Shown here in pieces: positions 1-9,799 of a stretch of 64,000 nucleotides of DNA; within the stretch, counting starts at the first letter, position 1; the number at the start of each line of letters is the position of its first letter. The stretch comes from Colocasia esculenta (taxonomy: Eukaryota; Streptophyta; Magnoliopsida; Alismatales; Araceae). The notes under the pieces are model-generated. The model ran no database searches, was not told the origin of the DNA, and worked only from the letters and a program-made list of their open reading frames with translations. The DNA lies in assembly GCA_014218235.1 (NCBI GenBank), contig CM024759.1, forward strand, positions 9,812,712-9,876,711, in the 5' to 3' direction. The position numbers and the translations under genes were made by a program.

Positions 1-243
1 ATCTTGATATATGTGCGTCAATAATTCAAGATATTTACGTTTCTAGAATCAGCACATTTTTCTAAGAATTATGGTGTTTTCGGATTTCAATTCCGTTACC
101 GAATTCTGGTGGTGCCCTATCGGAGTGCGTACATCTGAAGACAGTACCGGAGTTACTTTAATAATATAGAAATATCTCTAAAATAAAGATAATCAGATTT
201 CTGGTAAGCATTTATGTCGTTTATGAAAATTAGAATCTTCTTT

Positions 244-277
<34 letters not shown>

Positions 278-313
278 TATTATTAATTTGGTATTAAATT
301 TTGGGGTGTTACA
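1..313 (+). mobile_element. 3' end of an LTR (window-truncated)
   Basis: The segment ends in ggggtgttaca, a plausible LTR terminus in CA. It resembles the last 290 bp of the 40451-43772 LTR: both contain a 'cacatttttct..gaaattatg.tgtt(t/c)tcggattt' block, then a 'gccct' block, then a TA-rich stretch and the terminal gttaca. It is therefore the right end of a related LTR whose body lies outside the window. No coding capacity is visible. Confidence 0.6.
246..277. repeat. (TA)n microsatellite
   Basis: An uninterrupted TA dinucleotide run lies inside the LTR end. Confidence 0.9.
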
Positions 314-1686
314 GCTACGCCTTGAACACAAGATGAAGACTTCTCTTGGACCTCTAAACATGTTTGGTATTGAGATAGGTCGGAAATAGAGTGAAGATAT
401 TCTTAACATTTTGAAGATATATTTAAAATTTTGAGAATATCCTCACTCTATCTCTCATCTATCTTGATACCAAAAGGTTATAATTTGATAGTCTTGGAAC
501 TCTGTCTCATCATCAGGACATGACGGTTTTATACCCCCAAAAGTTTCCTTCCAAAATAGACTACATGTTTCCATGTTGAATTGTGCTCGGATTGGAAAGT
601 TTGTTTCTGGACTCTGCAAGATCACGATCCAATTAGTCGGCAGATCTGTTTTTTTTTTTTTTTTGCCAGACCAATGAGTACTGAGAAAATCGATCAACCA
701 CTGTGATAGGAATCAGTCGACCGACTTGATAGTCTTCAAAAAATATACCTTGCACTGTGAGAATCGGTCGACCCACCCCTTCAGAACCTATTGGCCGACT
801 AGAAGATTGTTTTTCTTATACATGAAGTTCATTTTTGGCCTTGTTCAAGGCCATTTAGCACCTGTCTTTCAATACTCAAGCACACATGATTAGACCCCTC
901 AATTTATACGAAGTCATGTAAAAGTGAAGCCTCAAAAGCATAAAGGCAAATCCAAACTCATTAGATTTACATAAGACGTTTTGTGAATGTTTATAATAAA
1001 TATTTTGTGATTATCAAAATCTCATCGTACAATAATCTTTCCTTCTTTATGATGACCAAATCTTTATATATTTTTATTTAAACTTGCACAATTCAAGACA
1101 ATGAGGTTTTCTTAACTTTCACTTGTTTTGACTGATTTGATGTCTCCCCCTGTGTTTTGAAGTTTGTGCCCTTGTTGAACAGTTTCTTAACATTCAAAAT
1201 TCTCAAAGTTTCATTCACAAGGATTTTTAAGTAGTGGTGCCATTCATACATTCCATTTCATTTGAGAGTACGCAAACAAATGAAGACTTAACATTTCAAT
1301 TTTTTAACTCAAAGGCAAAAGACAGAGTTCATTCATTTATTCATTTGGACTCAGCTAACATTGGACTCATCTATCGTGCACTCATGAAAGCATGCAAAAA
1401 ACACACATAGCATATAGCACTCTAAATAAACGAGAAACACAACCTAAAATTGTACTACTACTTCTCCCCCTTTAACATTATCAAAAGCGCAGGAGTGGGT
1501 ACATAAGAAATAGATGCAAAGACTCAAAGACTAAGGAGACCCTAAATGACTAGATCACTGTGGTGGAGGAGATGACCCAAAAATGTGTATGGCAGTGTCT
1601 CGTGAACTCTGAAGAGTATGGTTTGTGGTCTCCGTTTGGGCTCGAGTGGCTTGTTGTTGAATCCTCATCTCAACCACATCTCGGGT
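314..1686 (-). mobile_element. Degraded Sirevirus-like sequence
   Basis: No gene is visible here. Two polypurine-tract-like blocks read on the minus strand as a GGGGGAGA core: around 1143-1152 (tctccccct) and 1462-1480 (tctccccctttaacatta). The second resembles the multiplied polypurine tracts next to the 3' LTRs of the two clear Sireviruses in this window. Around 712-800 there are several gtcgac/gccgac motifs, like the palindrome clusters of other LTRs here. No ends or TSD were found, so the assignment is weak. Confidence 0.3.
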
Positions 1687-2198
1687 TAGGAGTGTTCACT
1701 ATTCGATTCAAATCGAAAAATCAAACCGAACCGATTGATTCGGTTTGGTTTGGTTCAGTTTGAATGTGGGAAAAATTTTGTTTGGTTCCAAACCAAACCG
1801 AGAAAGAAAATTTGGTTTGGTTCGGTTTCTAAGCTCTATAAACCAAACCTATTAAACCGAATTACAATAATAAGTTTTAATTTGTATATATTTATCAAGT
1901 TTATTCAATATATTTACGTAAAAATACATATTATAGAGGCTAATATGGTCATCATCATTTAATACTTCATTTCAAATCTTATTTGATAGTGATTTATTAG
2001 AGAAACAAGTGATTAAAATTTTATTTAAGACTAAGAAAATCTAAAGGTCCATTTATTTTCAAGTTAAGTCAAACCAATTTCGGTTCGGTTTGGTCTGGTT
2101 TCAAGGGACTTCGGTTTGATTTGGTTCAGGTTGGGTCCCAATTTGGTTTGGTTTGATTTCTTAAAAAATTTCTATAAACCAAACCACGAACACCTCTA
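1687..2198. mobile_element. hAT-like nonautonomous element, 512 bp
   Basis: The left end taggagtgttc and right end gaacacctcta are inverted copies with two mismatches. They are flanked by the 8-bp direct repeat tctcgggt / tctcgggc at 1679-1686 and 2199-2206. An 8-bp TSD and TAG.G.GTTC-type ends fit hAT elements. Inside both ends are many copies of the ggtttggttcggtt motif and its complement, typical subterminal repeats. It has no transposase. Confidence 0.8.
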
Positions 2199-2445
2199 TC
2201 TCGGGCTAATCTGGCCACAGTATCACTCATTCGGCTGGCTTCCCCTCTCATATCTCCCGGTTGTACATCTACTCGGTTGAAACCCTGTTGGATTAAATCT
2301 ACAATTTCACCATAACCGTTAGGTGCCACTGGAACTTCCAGTATCTCCGTTTCTTGGGTCTCTTCTCTCATCTCAGTATCTCTTCCTTCTTCTTCTTCAT
2401 TGTCATCACTTTCTAAATCTTCTTCTTCACTCTACCTAAGTTATT
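2199..2445 (-). pseudogene. TE-derived coding fragment interrupted by the hAT-like element
   Basis: Read on the minus strand from about 2445, the segment encodes an acidic stretch followed by a helix-like stretch containing GYGEIVDLIQQGFNRVD and SRMSDTVARLAR. The reading frame runs into the hAT-like element at 2198. If that element and one TSD copy are skipped, the sequence continues toward 1560. The nearby Sirevirus-like polypurine tract on the same strand suggests it is the end of an extra retroelement reading frame. I do not recognise the family. Confidence 0.3.
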
Positions 2446-2449
2446 TCAA

Positions 2450-3530
2450 TAGACTAATGGAGAGATGTCATACAAGGACCTAGTTCCGCCATTGGGATTG
2501 GACTTTTTAAGACAAATAGCCTGTTGCAAAATGCAGGGGTAGACATTTGTCAAGCTTCAAGTAACCTCTGGACAAACTTTGCCAAATATTTATATACTTG
2601 GCGGGGCCTAGTTGATCCCAGATTGACAGAAGAGTGGAGGTGGAAAGACACATCCTGGTAAAGGTTGAAGGTGAATTGACATATGTTGAGTGGATGACAA
2701 TATGTTCTAAAACAACAGAGAATCGGCAGTGATTTTCCCATTAGCAATCATGGTTTTGCAGTAAGCTGGACACAATGCAAAGCCAGAATTTCTAAATGCT
2801 CATTAGGAGGAAAAAGAACACTGGCTAGGTTCCATTGGTATCTTCTGCATGCAGTTGGGGATTAGTTTTCTGGGATTTTTGAATCTGCACTAGGAGAGGG
2901 AAACATCAAAATCTACCATATGAAGATAGAACAACAAAATGTCTCATTGAAGATGCAGCAGGGTGCATAACTTCTTTAAATGCATTCATGATGTGGACAA
3001 CATTTTGAGAGAATCAATGAATAATTGGCATGGTAGATAACTATTATCCGGCTAAAAATTAAGATATTTGGTTCAATTAACATTTCCTATGACATTAGGT
3101 CAATGTGCACTGTCCTCGGTACTGCTAGTTGCTTCACGAGAGAACTTTGATACACATTAACCAAGAAAACAAATGATTGTCTGCTCTTCTATGTGCAGAC
3201 TAGGGAACTTCAAAATACTGATGATCTAATCACTCTGATTCGTGTACCACTCAAACATAATTCTGCATTGCTAACATCAATTTTCTTTTTCCATTTATGA
3301 ACTACCAATGCATTTTGCTTCATATGTTTGAACACCAGCCACCAGCATAAGGCCATCTGTCTTGTTGCATCCAAATTTAGGTAAAATTTAAAGAAACTCA
3401 TATCTCTTAAAGAGAGTTTGTGACATTGATAGGCATGCTTAGGATATTTAACTATCAGCACATGTTCTAAATTTTTAGTAGATACAGATGACTTTACTAA
3501 TTTTTACATGCTTGTGTTTTCTAATTTCAG
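2450..3530. other. No gene recognised; probably intron or 5' part of the DUF547 relic
   Basis: The sequence has ordinary composition, with only short open frames on either strand that show no recognisable motif. It lies directly upstream of the first recognisable DUF547-family exon and may hold decayed upstream exons and introns. Confidence 0.4.
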
Positions 3531-5462
3531 GATTCTACAAAACCTACTTCATTACATCATCATTGTAGCCTTGCAGATCATCTTGGCCCTTCCATTATCA
3601 ATTGTGTTTCCAAGACACCTGGCCTGGCAAACTCTCTAAAGAGATAATCAAATGCATATGCTCTATCTATAACGAACTTGCAGAGCAACCAGTGCCTCCA
3701 ATGGATTTCTCAGCCTCTCCCATTTCATCTACGTCATCCTCAAGCACATTCTGTCCACGGCATACCCATCATACATGGAGCCCCAAAGTATCATTATGAC
3801 TTCATAATGAGCCCTTATTGCTTGGAGGAGCTAAAGGATAGGCAAGGTCCATATACCAGAATGCTAGAAATTTACAAGATTTGTATAGATGATGACCAAT
3901 TTGATTATGCAGTGAAAGTGCTGCAAAATTTTAGTTAGTCATTTCAATCAACCCAGCAATACCTATTTCCTGCTTACTTAGTTCCACCTGCAACTTTTCT
4001 TTTCTTTTTTCCATCCCCTGGTGGGTTCTGTCCTTTTCAGTAACTACAAATTTGACAAGTTTGCTCCAAATTTGACATTCTTGATCCACTCACTGCAGTT
4101 ATGCTGACATCTTTGTTCATTAATTTTTATGCTCTACTTATGAGGGGTTTTAGGCATATCTAGCTTATGGACTTCATCATAATCAGATGACAAGTACGTC
4201 CTCAACTATGAAGGTACCAGAATTCCTCCATTTCTTGGAGTGTAGTCACTACAAATCAAGCCAGAATTTCCTTGAAATTATTTTGGATCTTTTCTTCTCT
4301 AGGAAGCATATAATGTTGGAGGAGTTTCCATAAATGCCCAGGAAATTCTAAGTTCCATTCTTCGGTTGTCTATCTCATCACACTAAATTGGTATAGTATA
4401 ACTTATGCATTTCTTATGTTCTCAAAAACACATATATCAACAATACTACCCTCACTGAAGATATGAGAACAGTATTATACTCACTGCAGATATGAGAACA
4501 ATATTATATACTTTCTCTTTTTCATACCTTTATGGAGTTCCAAACAACTGCCAACGGTTCATTAAGACTAGATAAGTAGACCTCATTCCATGGTAGGGAA
4601 TCTGGCAGAGTAAAACTGAACAAGTGGAGACTCTTATACCACATCTGAAAATCATGGGTTACATTTCATGAAGCTCAAGGATACAGAAGAGTGAGGGTTA
4701 CCAAGTATGAGAAACCAATGGTCATAATTGTTGCTCATCTATCCTTATTACTTGTTGGTATTTGCATAAACAACAAAATTATGATAAGAATTTCTCATGA
4801 AGATAAGAGCGAAGGTGGTATTATGCCTATTTGTCCCTTGATAATTCTGATATGCTTATCTTGAAGGGGAGGAAGATCTTTTCAGATATGCTTATGTTTT
4901 CAATCATGTGTTCAGAGACCACAAAAGCTGCTCCCACAGAAGCTCATGAAGAGCAGAGGGAAGCATCCATATGTCATAGATAAAGTAGAACCCCTTGTTC
5001 GTTTTACCCTCTGCATGGGTGCTTATTCCGACCTCGCAGTATGCTTGCTAGTATTTTGTCACAAATTTTGTTGTGATATCAGTTCTCATCAAAAAAAGAA
5101 GAATTGTAAACAACAGTTATTGTTAACCATTTGTCATTTACATGCATAGGCTCGGATCTACACTGCCAATAATGTAATTGCTGAGCTTGAGCATGTCAAA
5201 GATGAGTTTGAACAATCTAATGTATTGGTTCTCAAGGAGACCAATATCATCCTGCCCAAGGTCCTACAGTAAGTACCATGCCAGAGATGCTGCCATGGAC
5301 TTACCTGCCATTCTGCAGGTGGCCCATGACTGTGTGCCTGAAACACAACAGAAGGCCATGCAGATGTGCCTCAAGGGGAGGCCAAAGAGGTGCGTCGAGT
5401 GGTGCTCATACAAATCAGATTTTAGGTACATCATACATGATAATGTAGTAGTCAAGGAATAA
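3531..5462 (+). pseudogene. DUF547-family (MIP1-type) protein pseudogene, 3' half
   Basis: Three exon-like blocks in order match what I recall of plant DUF547 proteins, the MIP1 ternary-complex-factor type. Block 1 (3531-3935) contains SLADHLGPS, KLSKEIIKC, then YCLEELKDRQGPYTRMLEIY. Block 2 (about 4930-5039) reads like the YVIDKVEPLVRFTLCMGAYS stretch that precedes a splice donor (gca/gtatgc). Block 3 (5150-5462, after acceptor catag) contains IYTANNVIAELEHVKDEF, ARDAAMDLPAIL and VEWCSYKSDFRYIIH, and ends in TAA. The frame breaks in block 1 near 3625 and again after 3780, and block 3 has a one-base shift near 5270. The exons that should encode the middle of the domain are missing between 3936 and 4930. 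The product would not be functional. The role of the family is poorly known. Confidence 0.75.
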
Positions 5463-7101
5463 GGGTCTCATGTCTACTTTGATTCTGTTCAAAATAATGG
5501 AGAAATTAATGAAGTCTGCCTGCCAAATGTGAATGCTGATGCATTACATCCTAGGTATTTGCTGCCACATAAATCTGTTTTGATCCTCTTAAGATACTAA
5601 CTTTCAAGGTACTTAATTTTAAGATCACAACGACAGTGAGTGACTTGTCCAACTAATGAAATGGACCACCTGTTGTCAATTCACATGCCCTAAAAAGGCA
5701 AGCCTTAAGAGAGTACAAATACACTTCGCTTCCTTGATTACAGGGTGTGAGAAGATCGATGGGTCCCTGTAATCTTTGATAGTTAGCTTCTTAGTCCCAA
5801 TAACTTAACAACTTAGTCTTGATCCACAAAAAACTTCTATTTTTAAACAGGCCCTTTCCTTAGAGTAAAAGTTAACTGTAAAAAATGCCAAAAAGAAGAT
5901 ATATCACTAAGAAGTTAATTTTTTTTCTTTTTAAATTTCAAAGACTAAATAGTCAAGTGGTAAAAACTGGAAATTATTTATAAAAAAATTGCAGAAACTA
6001 AAAAAGAATAAACTTGAGCTGAAACAATGCCCGTCATTCAACACTTGCCCAATAGTTATCATGTATCATATGGAACAAGAAGAAGCTTCTTCAAAAAGTG
6101 GAATGAGATCAGCAGCTCCAAGCACCTGGCTAACTCAAGGGGCACACCTGTTTGTATGTAAACTTACCATAGAAGGTGTCTGCTTCAATTAGATAATGAA
6201 ATTAATTCGGCCATTTTTGCACAGTTTTTTTCTTTTTAATTCAAACCTATTTATAAGTCCCTCAAAATCCACTATTTACCACAAAGCCTTCCGAATCAAT
6301 TAAAGCTGTTGACAAGCTTCCCAAATCGGTAATCCCAAAGGTTCTGATGCTGCCCAGATGGTAGAAATTGTTCTTTTATTAGTTTTGTTTTATTGTATTT
6401 TTACTACATCATATTTTGCAGGATTCATCAAGGCAATGTTTGTTCTTTTCCAGTACTTCAAAAAAGAAATACACAGATAAATGAGGTGACAGAGTCCTAG
6501 AACTCTCCAATTAATTAGTAATACTCCAGGTACAAAGAGAACGATTATGACATAATATGTTGCAGCAGTTAACGTAGATTTTAAGGGATACCAGCATAAA
6601 TGGCCGTCCTCTGATGCACATATATATATAACAATTACTCAAAAACATGTAAAAGTCGGAGATTACTGAAACATGATCCTTAACTAGAAGATTTTTCATG
6701 GCATTCTAGAATCCTAGCCTGGTACATGTAAAATGCACACGGCGTATGGGTTCGCTTACCCAGAGAGAGAGAGAGAGTAGTCCAAGAACCAGACAGACAT
6801 GGCAAGAAGAGGCATCCACGCCACGCGCATCAGAGAGAAATCAGAATATGGGCGTCATATTTGAAGGATAATTCCATTAAAGAAGAGGAGGTGCGAACGC
6901 AGTGTAGCAAGGAAGAAAAATATGAACAGGCGGCGTGACCAGTCGCGGTGCTCGTCCACAGAGTGGTGGACTGGTGTGGATGCGGAAGCTGGTAAGAAGC
7001 ATCCCCCTTCTCCTCTCCGCTGCTTCGCATCGTCTGTGGAGAAGAGTCGAACAGAGCCGGGCACAGATCCCACGTTATGAATATGATTTTTGCGTTAATT
7101 A
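5463..7101. other. Intergenic, nothing recognised
   Basis: Moderately AT-rich DNA with short open frames only. A (GA)n run lies at about 6761-6777 and a short TA run near 6620. No TE ends, RNA genes or conserved protein motifs were seen. Confidence 0.5.
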
Positions 7102-7112
7102 GTCCCATATCG
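7102..7112 (+). promoter_or_regulatory. Upstream sequence element (USE) relic of a plant snRNA promoter
   Basis: gtcccatatcg differs at one position, a C-to-T change, from the plant snRNA USE consensus RTCCCACATCG. It lies 51-56 bases before the inferred U6 start, close to the normal spacing. A weak TATA-like catatta follows at about 7130. Confidence 0.7.
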
Positions 7113-7162
7113 GATTTCTAAATGTTACCATATTACTTCTTAATCGAAAGCCTCGACCAGCT

Positions 7163-7270
7163 GTGCGTCTTCATTGGAGGCACCCGATAAAATTGGATCC
7201 GATACAGAGAAGATTAGCATTGCTCTTGCGTAAAGATGAAATGCAAAAATCGAGAAAAGTCCAATTTTTT
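7163..7270 (+). ncRNA. U6 snRNA-related sequence, probably a pseudogene
   Basis: The segment follows plant U6 snRNA from end to end. It has a 5' stem-loop (gtgc...gcac, 7163-7183), the ccgataaaattgga block, the intact gatACAGAGAagattAGCat core that contains the catalytic ACAGAGA box and AGC triad, then a diverged 3' half (gcgtaaagatgaaatgc, aaatcgagaaa.gtcc) and a T-rich Pol III terminator from about 7264. The 3' domain has many differences from the canonical sequence, mostly transitions, and one base is inserted after ttgga. The USE relic upstream shows it arose as a genomic gene copy and not from reverse-transcribed RNA alone. A functional variant is unlikely but cannot be excluded. Confidence 0.85.
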
Positions 7271-7556
7271 TTTATTTTTTTCCCTAACCTGGTTGGACCG
7301 ATTAGCCGTCCGATCAAAAGTCCAATTCCAGAGACCATCAGGACCGTGTCTGGTCCGCGCCTCCTCTCCATGGGCCCAGGCGAGTGGACCGCCCAGCCCA
7401 CGAAAAGCTATTAAAAGGCTCTAAGGGGAGGTCTCGTGGGCCTTTCTCGCTAGTCGCTATTACCTGGATGGGCCGTCCGACAGGCGGCCACAAAACGCCC
7501 CTGGTCTGGGCCCTTCCCAACCATTATTATTCGGAGGATTAGGAAACAAATGACGA
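7271..7556. promoter_or_regulatory. GC-richer block with GGGCC/TGGGCC motifs
   Basis: No gene is seen. Several gggcc/ggcccc motifs (for example atgggccgtcc near 7469 and ctgggccc near 7506) resemble Site II elements common in plant promoters. No gene follows, so any promoter would be orphaned. Confidence 0.25.
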
Positions 7557-8500
7557 TTACGTCGCTATTTAGAGATAGATCAGCGACGGATATATCCGTC
7601 ACTATTTGAGATACCTATGTTTATTAGATATATATTTTTTATAATTATTTTAAACATCAAATAAAATAAAAGATATACAATTATATTGAAGATATTAATA
7701 CATAAGTTATATTTTCAATTTAATGAATACATATATGTTTATTATATATTATTTTTACTTAACTATTATTAATTAACCATTATTAATAATTAGTAGTTTA
7801 TTTATATAGTTACTTATATTATTTAAAATATATATAATATATATAATATATTATATAATTTATATAATTATGGTAGAAATAAAAATAAAAAGTATTAATA
7901 TATAACATATAAATGTATAAGTTACATTTTAAATTTGTTAAATATGTATATTGTATTTGTTATATTGATATACACATTATATTGATGTATTGTGAATGTA
8001 TTATATTCGTTTAGTGAATATACATGCAATAAAATATTATTTTTCAAACAATATTATAAATTTATTAAATATTAATTATTAAATTATTAAATATTTAAAA
8101 TTTAAAATTTTAGATTTTATATTTCATATTATGATATATTATACTTGAACTATTTAACATTGTGTAACTTATCGATTGAACTTTAGATCGAGAGTGAATC
8201 TAATGGTCAGATTTTAGATCGGAATGAAATCCAACGGTTAAATTTCTATTGACGATAGATTGAACTATCAAATCTCAATCAGATGTAAATCGAGAATGAA
8301 TCTAACCATCAAATATTGATCAAACTTAAATCCAATGATCAAGATTTAGATCTATAGTAAGTCCAATATGTAGATGTTGATTTGATTATTATAGATTGAC
8401 AACAAATATAATTGATCAGGTGTACATACATCGAACGAATCCAACAATCGAATTTCAGATCGAGATGAAATCCAACAACCAAATTCTAATTGATATAATA
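7557..8500. repeat. AT-rich repeat that hosts the gypsy element (left part)
   Basis: It begins with two gcgacgg / ccgtc inverted motifs (cagcgacggatatatccgtcac at 7582-7603), a style seen at plant DNA-transposon ends. After about 500 bp of extreme AT-rich sequence comes a series of degenerate units containing 'tagatcga(g/t)..gaatc(c/t)aa(c/t)ggtcagatttt' (8170-8490). The same units continue beyond the gypsy element at 32024-32640, showing that the gypsy split one repeat. No transposase is visible. Confidence 0.55.
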
Positions 8501-8505
8501 GATAT

Positions 8506-9384
8506 TGTGGTGGTGTAATCTTGTTTGGGCCGGAGCCAAACGGGCCTCCACTAGAGAAGATGGGGAAGACGAACGCCGGTGTGGACGAGAGCCTGCAAAA
8601 ATCAGAACTAGATCAGGGGGGCCCGGTGAAGATCGGGGAAACCCTCCGATGCCTAAGTCAATACAAGGCTTGCAAGGCAGGGGGTTTCGGAATGTGAGAG
8701 CGTGTTCGCGTGGAAGAGAACGTACCGGTGCATGGTACTGTACCTGTGTTTTTATAGGCGTTGGTGCCAAGGCGAACGTGCGTAACGTTGGTAGATCGTG
8801 CCTGAAAAGGCGCCTCGATAGGCGCGCATAAGGGGAGGAGTTATGCGCTCAGGTGCCCATTGGGATGCCAGGCAGTTCGTGCCTCTTGATGACGGAGCGC
8901 GTGGCCTGGGGCGGTTATAACCGCGGCGCAAGCCAGAGGACCTGTTCGGCACCCTTTGGACACACCTTCCGAGCAGGGGACCCACATGGGGGATCGAACG
9001 TGCTGTTCGGTGCTATCCAGGGTCGTTCTGCGCAGCGGGATTAAAGTCCCTGTTCGGAAGCCATCAGCAGTTGTTCGGTATGGAAGGGAAGACAACCCGC
9101 TCGGGGATATGCCGCTGCGGAGCTTGCCGACGTCTGATCACGGGGGCGATCGGAACTGCTGTTTGGTGCTGCCTGTGGTTGTTCGGAACAACAAGACAGG
9201 TGATCTGCTCGGAAGCGTGCAGAGGGGCTTGGCGAAGCCCGCTCGTGGGGAAAAGGTCTTCGAAGGCCTCTGAACCGCCCTGATGAGGACGTGGCACAAT
9301 GACATAGGGCCACGCTCGTTGACAGGACACAAGCGGGCCGTGACGAGCCATCATGGGCCTGGGTGGCCAGGTTTGGCCACCACA
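8506..9384 (-). repeat. Gypsy 3' LTR (low-coordinate copy)
   Basis: It is a direct repeat of 31140-32018 with TG...CA ends. In element orientation it is the 3' LTR. It abuts a purine tract on its inner side (9385-9396, minus strand). Confidence 0.93.
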
Positions 9385-9396
9385 CTTGCCCCCCAC
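9385..9396 (-). other. Gypsy polypurine tract
   Basis: On the minus strand the sequence immediately inside the 3' LTR is gtggggggcaag, in the position where plus-strand DNA synthesis is primed. Confidence 0.7.
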
Positions 9397-9653
9397 GCCC
9401 TCGAGTGGCTCGTTGAGACGAGCGCTTCGAGGGCGTCGCTTCCGCATTTATTGCGATGGCCCGTTGCGTGATGCCGCCGTTTGGAGTCCCGTCAAACGGC
9501 TAACCCGTCATGATGGGTGCCAAGCCGTGTCGAGCCAGGGATGTCGTCGCCTCGTTCGAACGGCTGCCGACGCTGTACCCGAGGAGGAATTTTCGAAACT
9601 GGAAGGAGCGGCGTTTTGGGGCCCGCCTCGAATTTCGCTCCCTCCCCCTTCCT

Positions 9654-9659
9654 TATAAG
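9654..9659 (+). promoter_or_regulatory. TATA-like box for the antisense accessory gene
   Basis: tataag within ccttccttataaggagggg lies about 145 bp upstream of the ATG at 9800. The strand matches the accessory gene and is opposite to gag-pol. This predicts an internal promoter, but transcription has not been shown. Confidence 0.45.
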
Positions 9660-9799
9660 GAGGGGAGGAGGCGAAGGCGGGAGCCACACCTTCGAAAAAC
9701 CTTCCTGTATTCCAACCCTCGAGTTTCCCTGCCTGTCTAGCTCTCCACCTTCTTCTTCGTCTCCTCTAGCTGCTACTGCTACCTGTGACTCTTCTAGCG

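Noticed and set aside
7163..7424. Open frames of 60-83 codons over the U6-like region
   Set aside because: The U6 similarity and Pol III-type features explain the sequence; the frames have no protein similarity.
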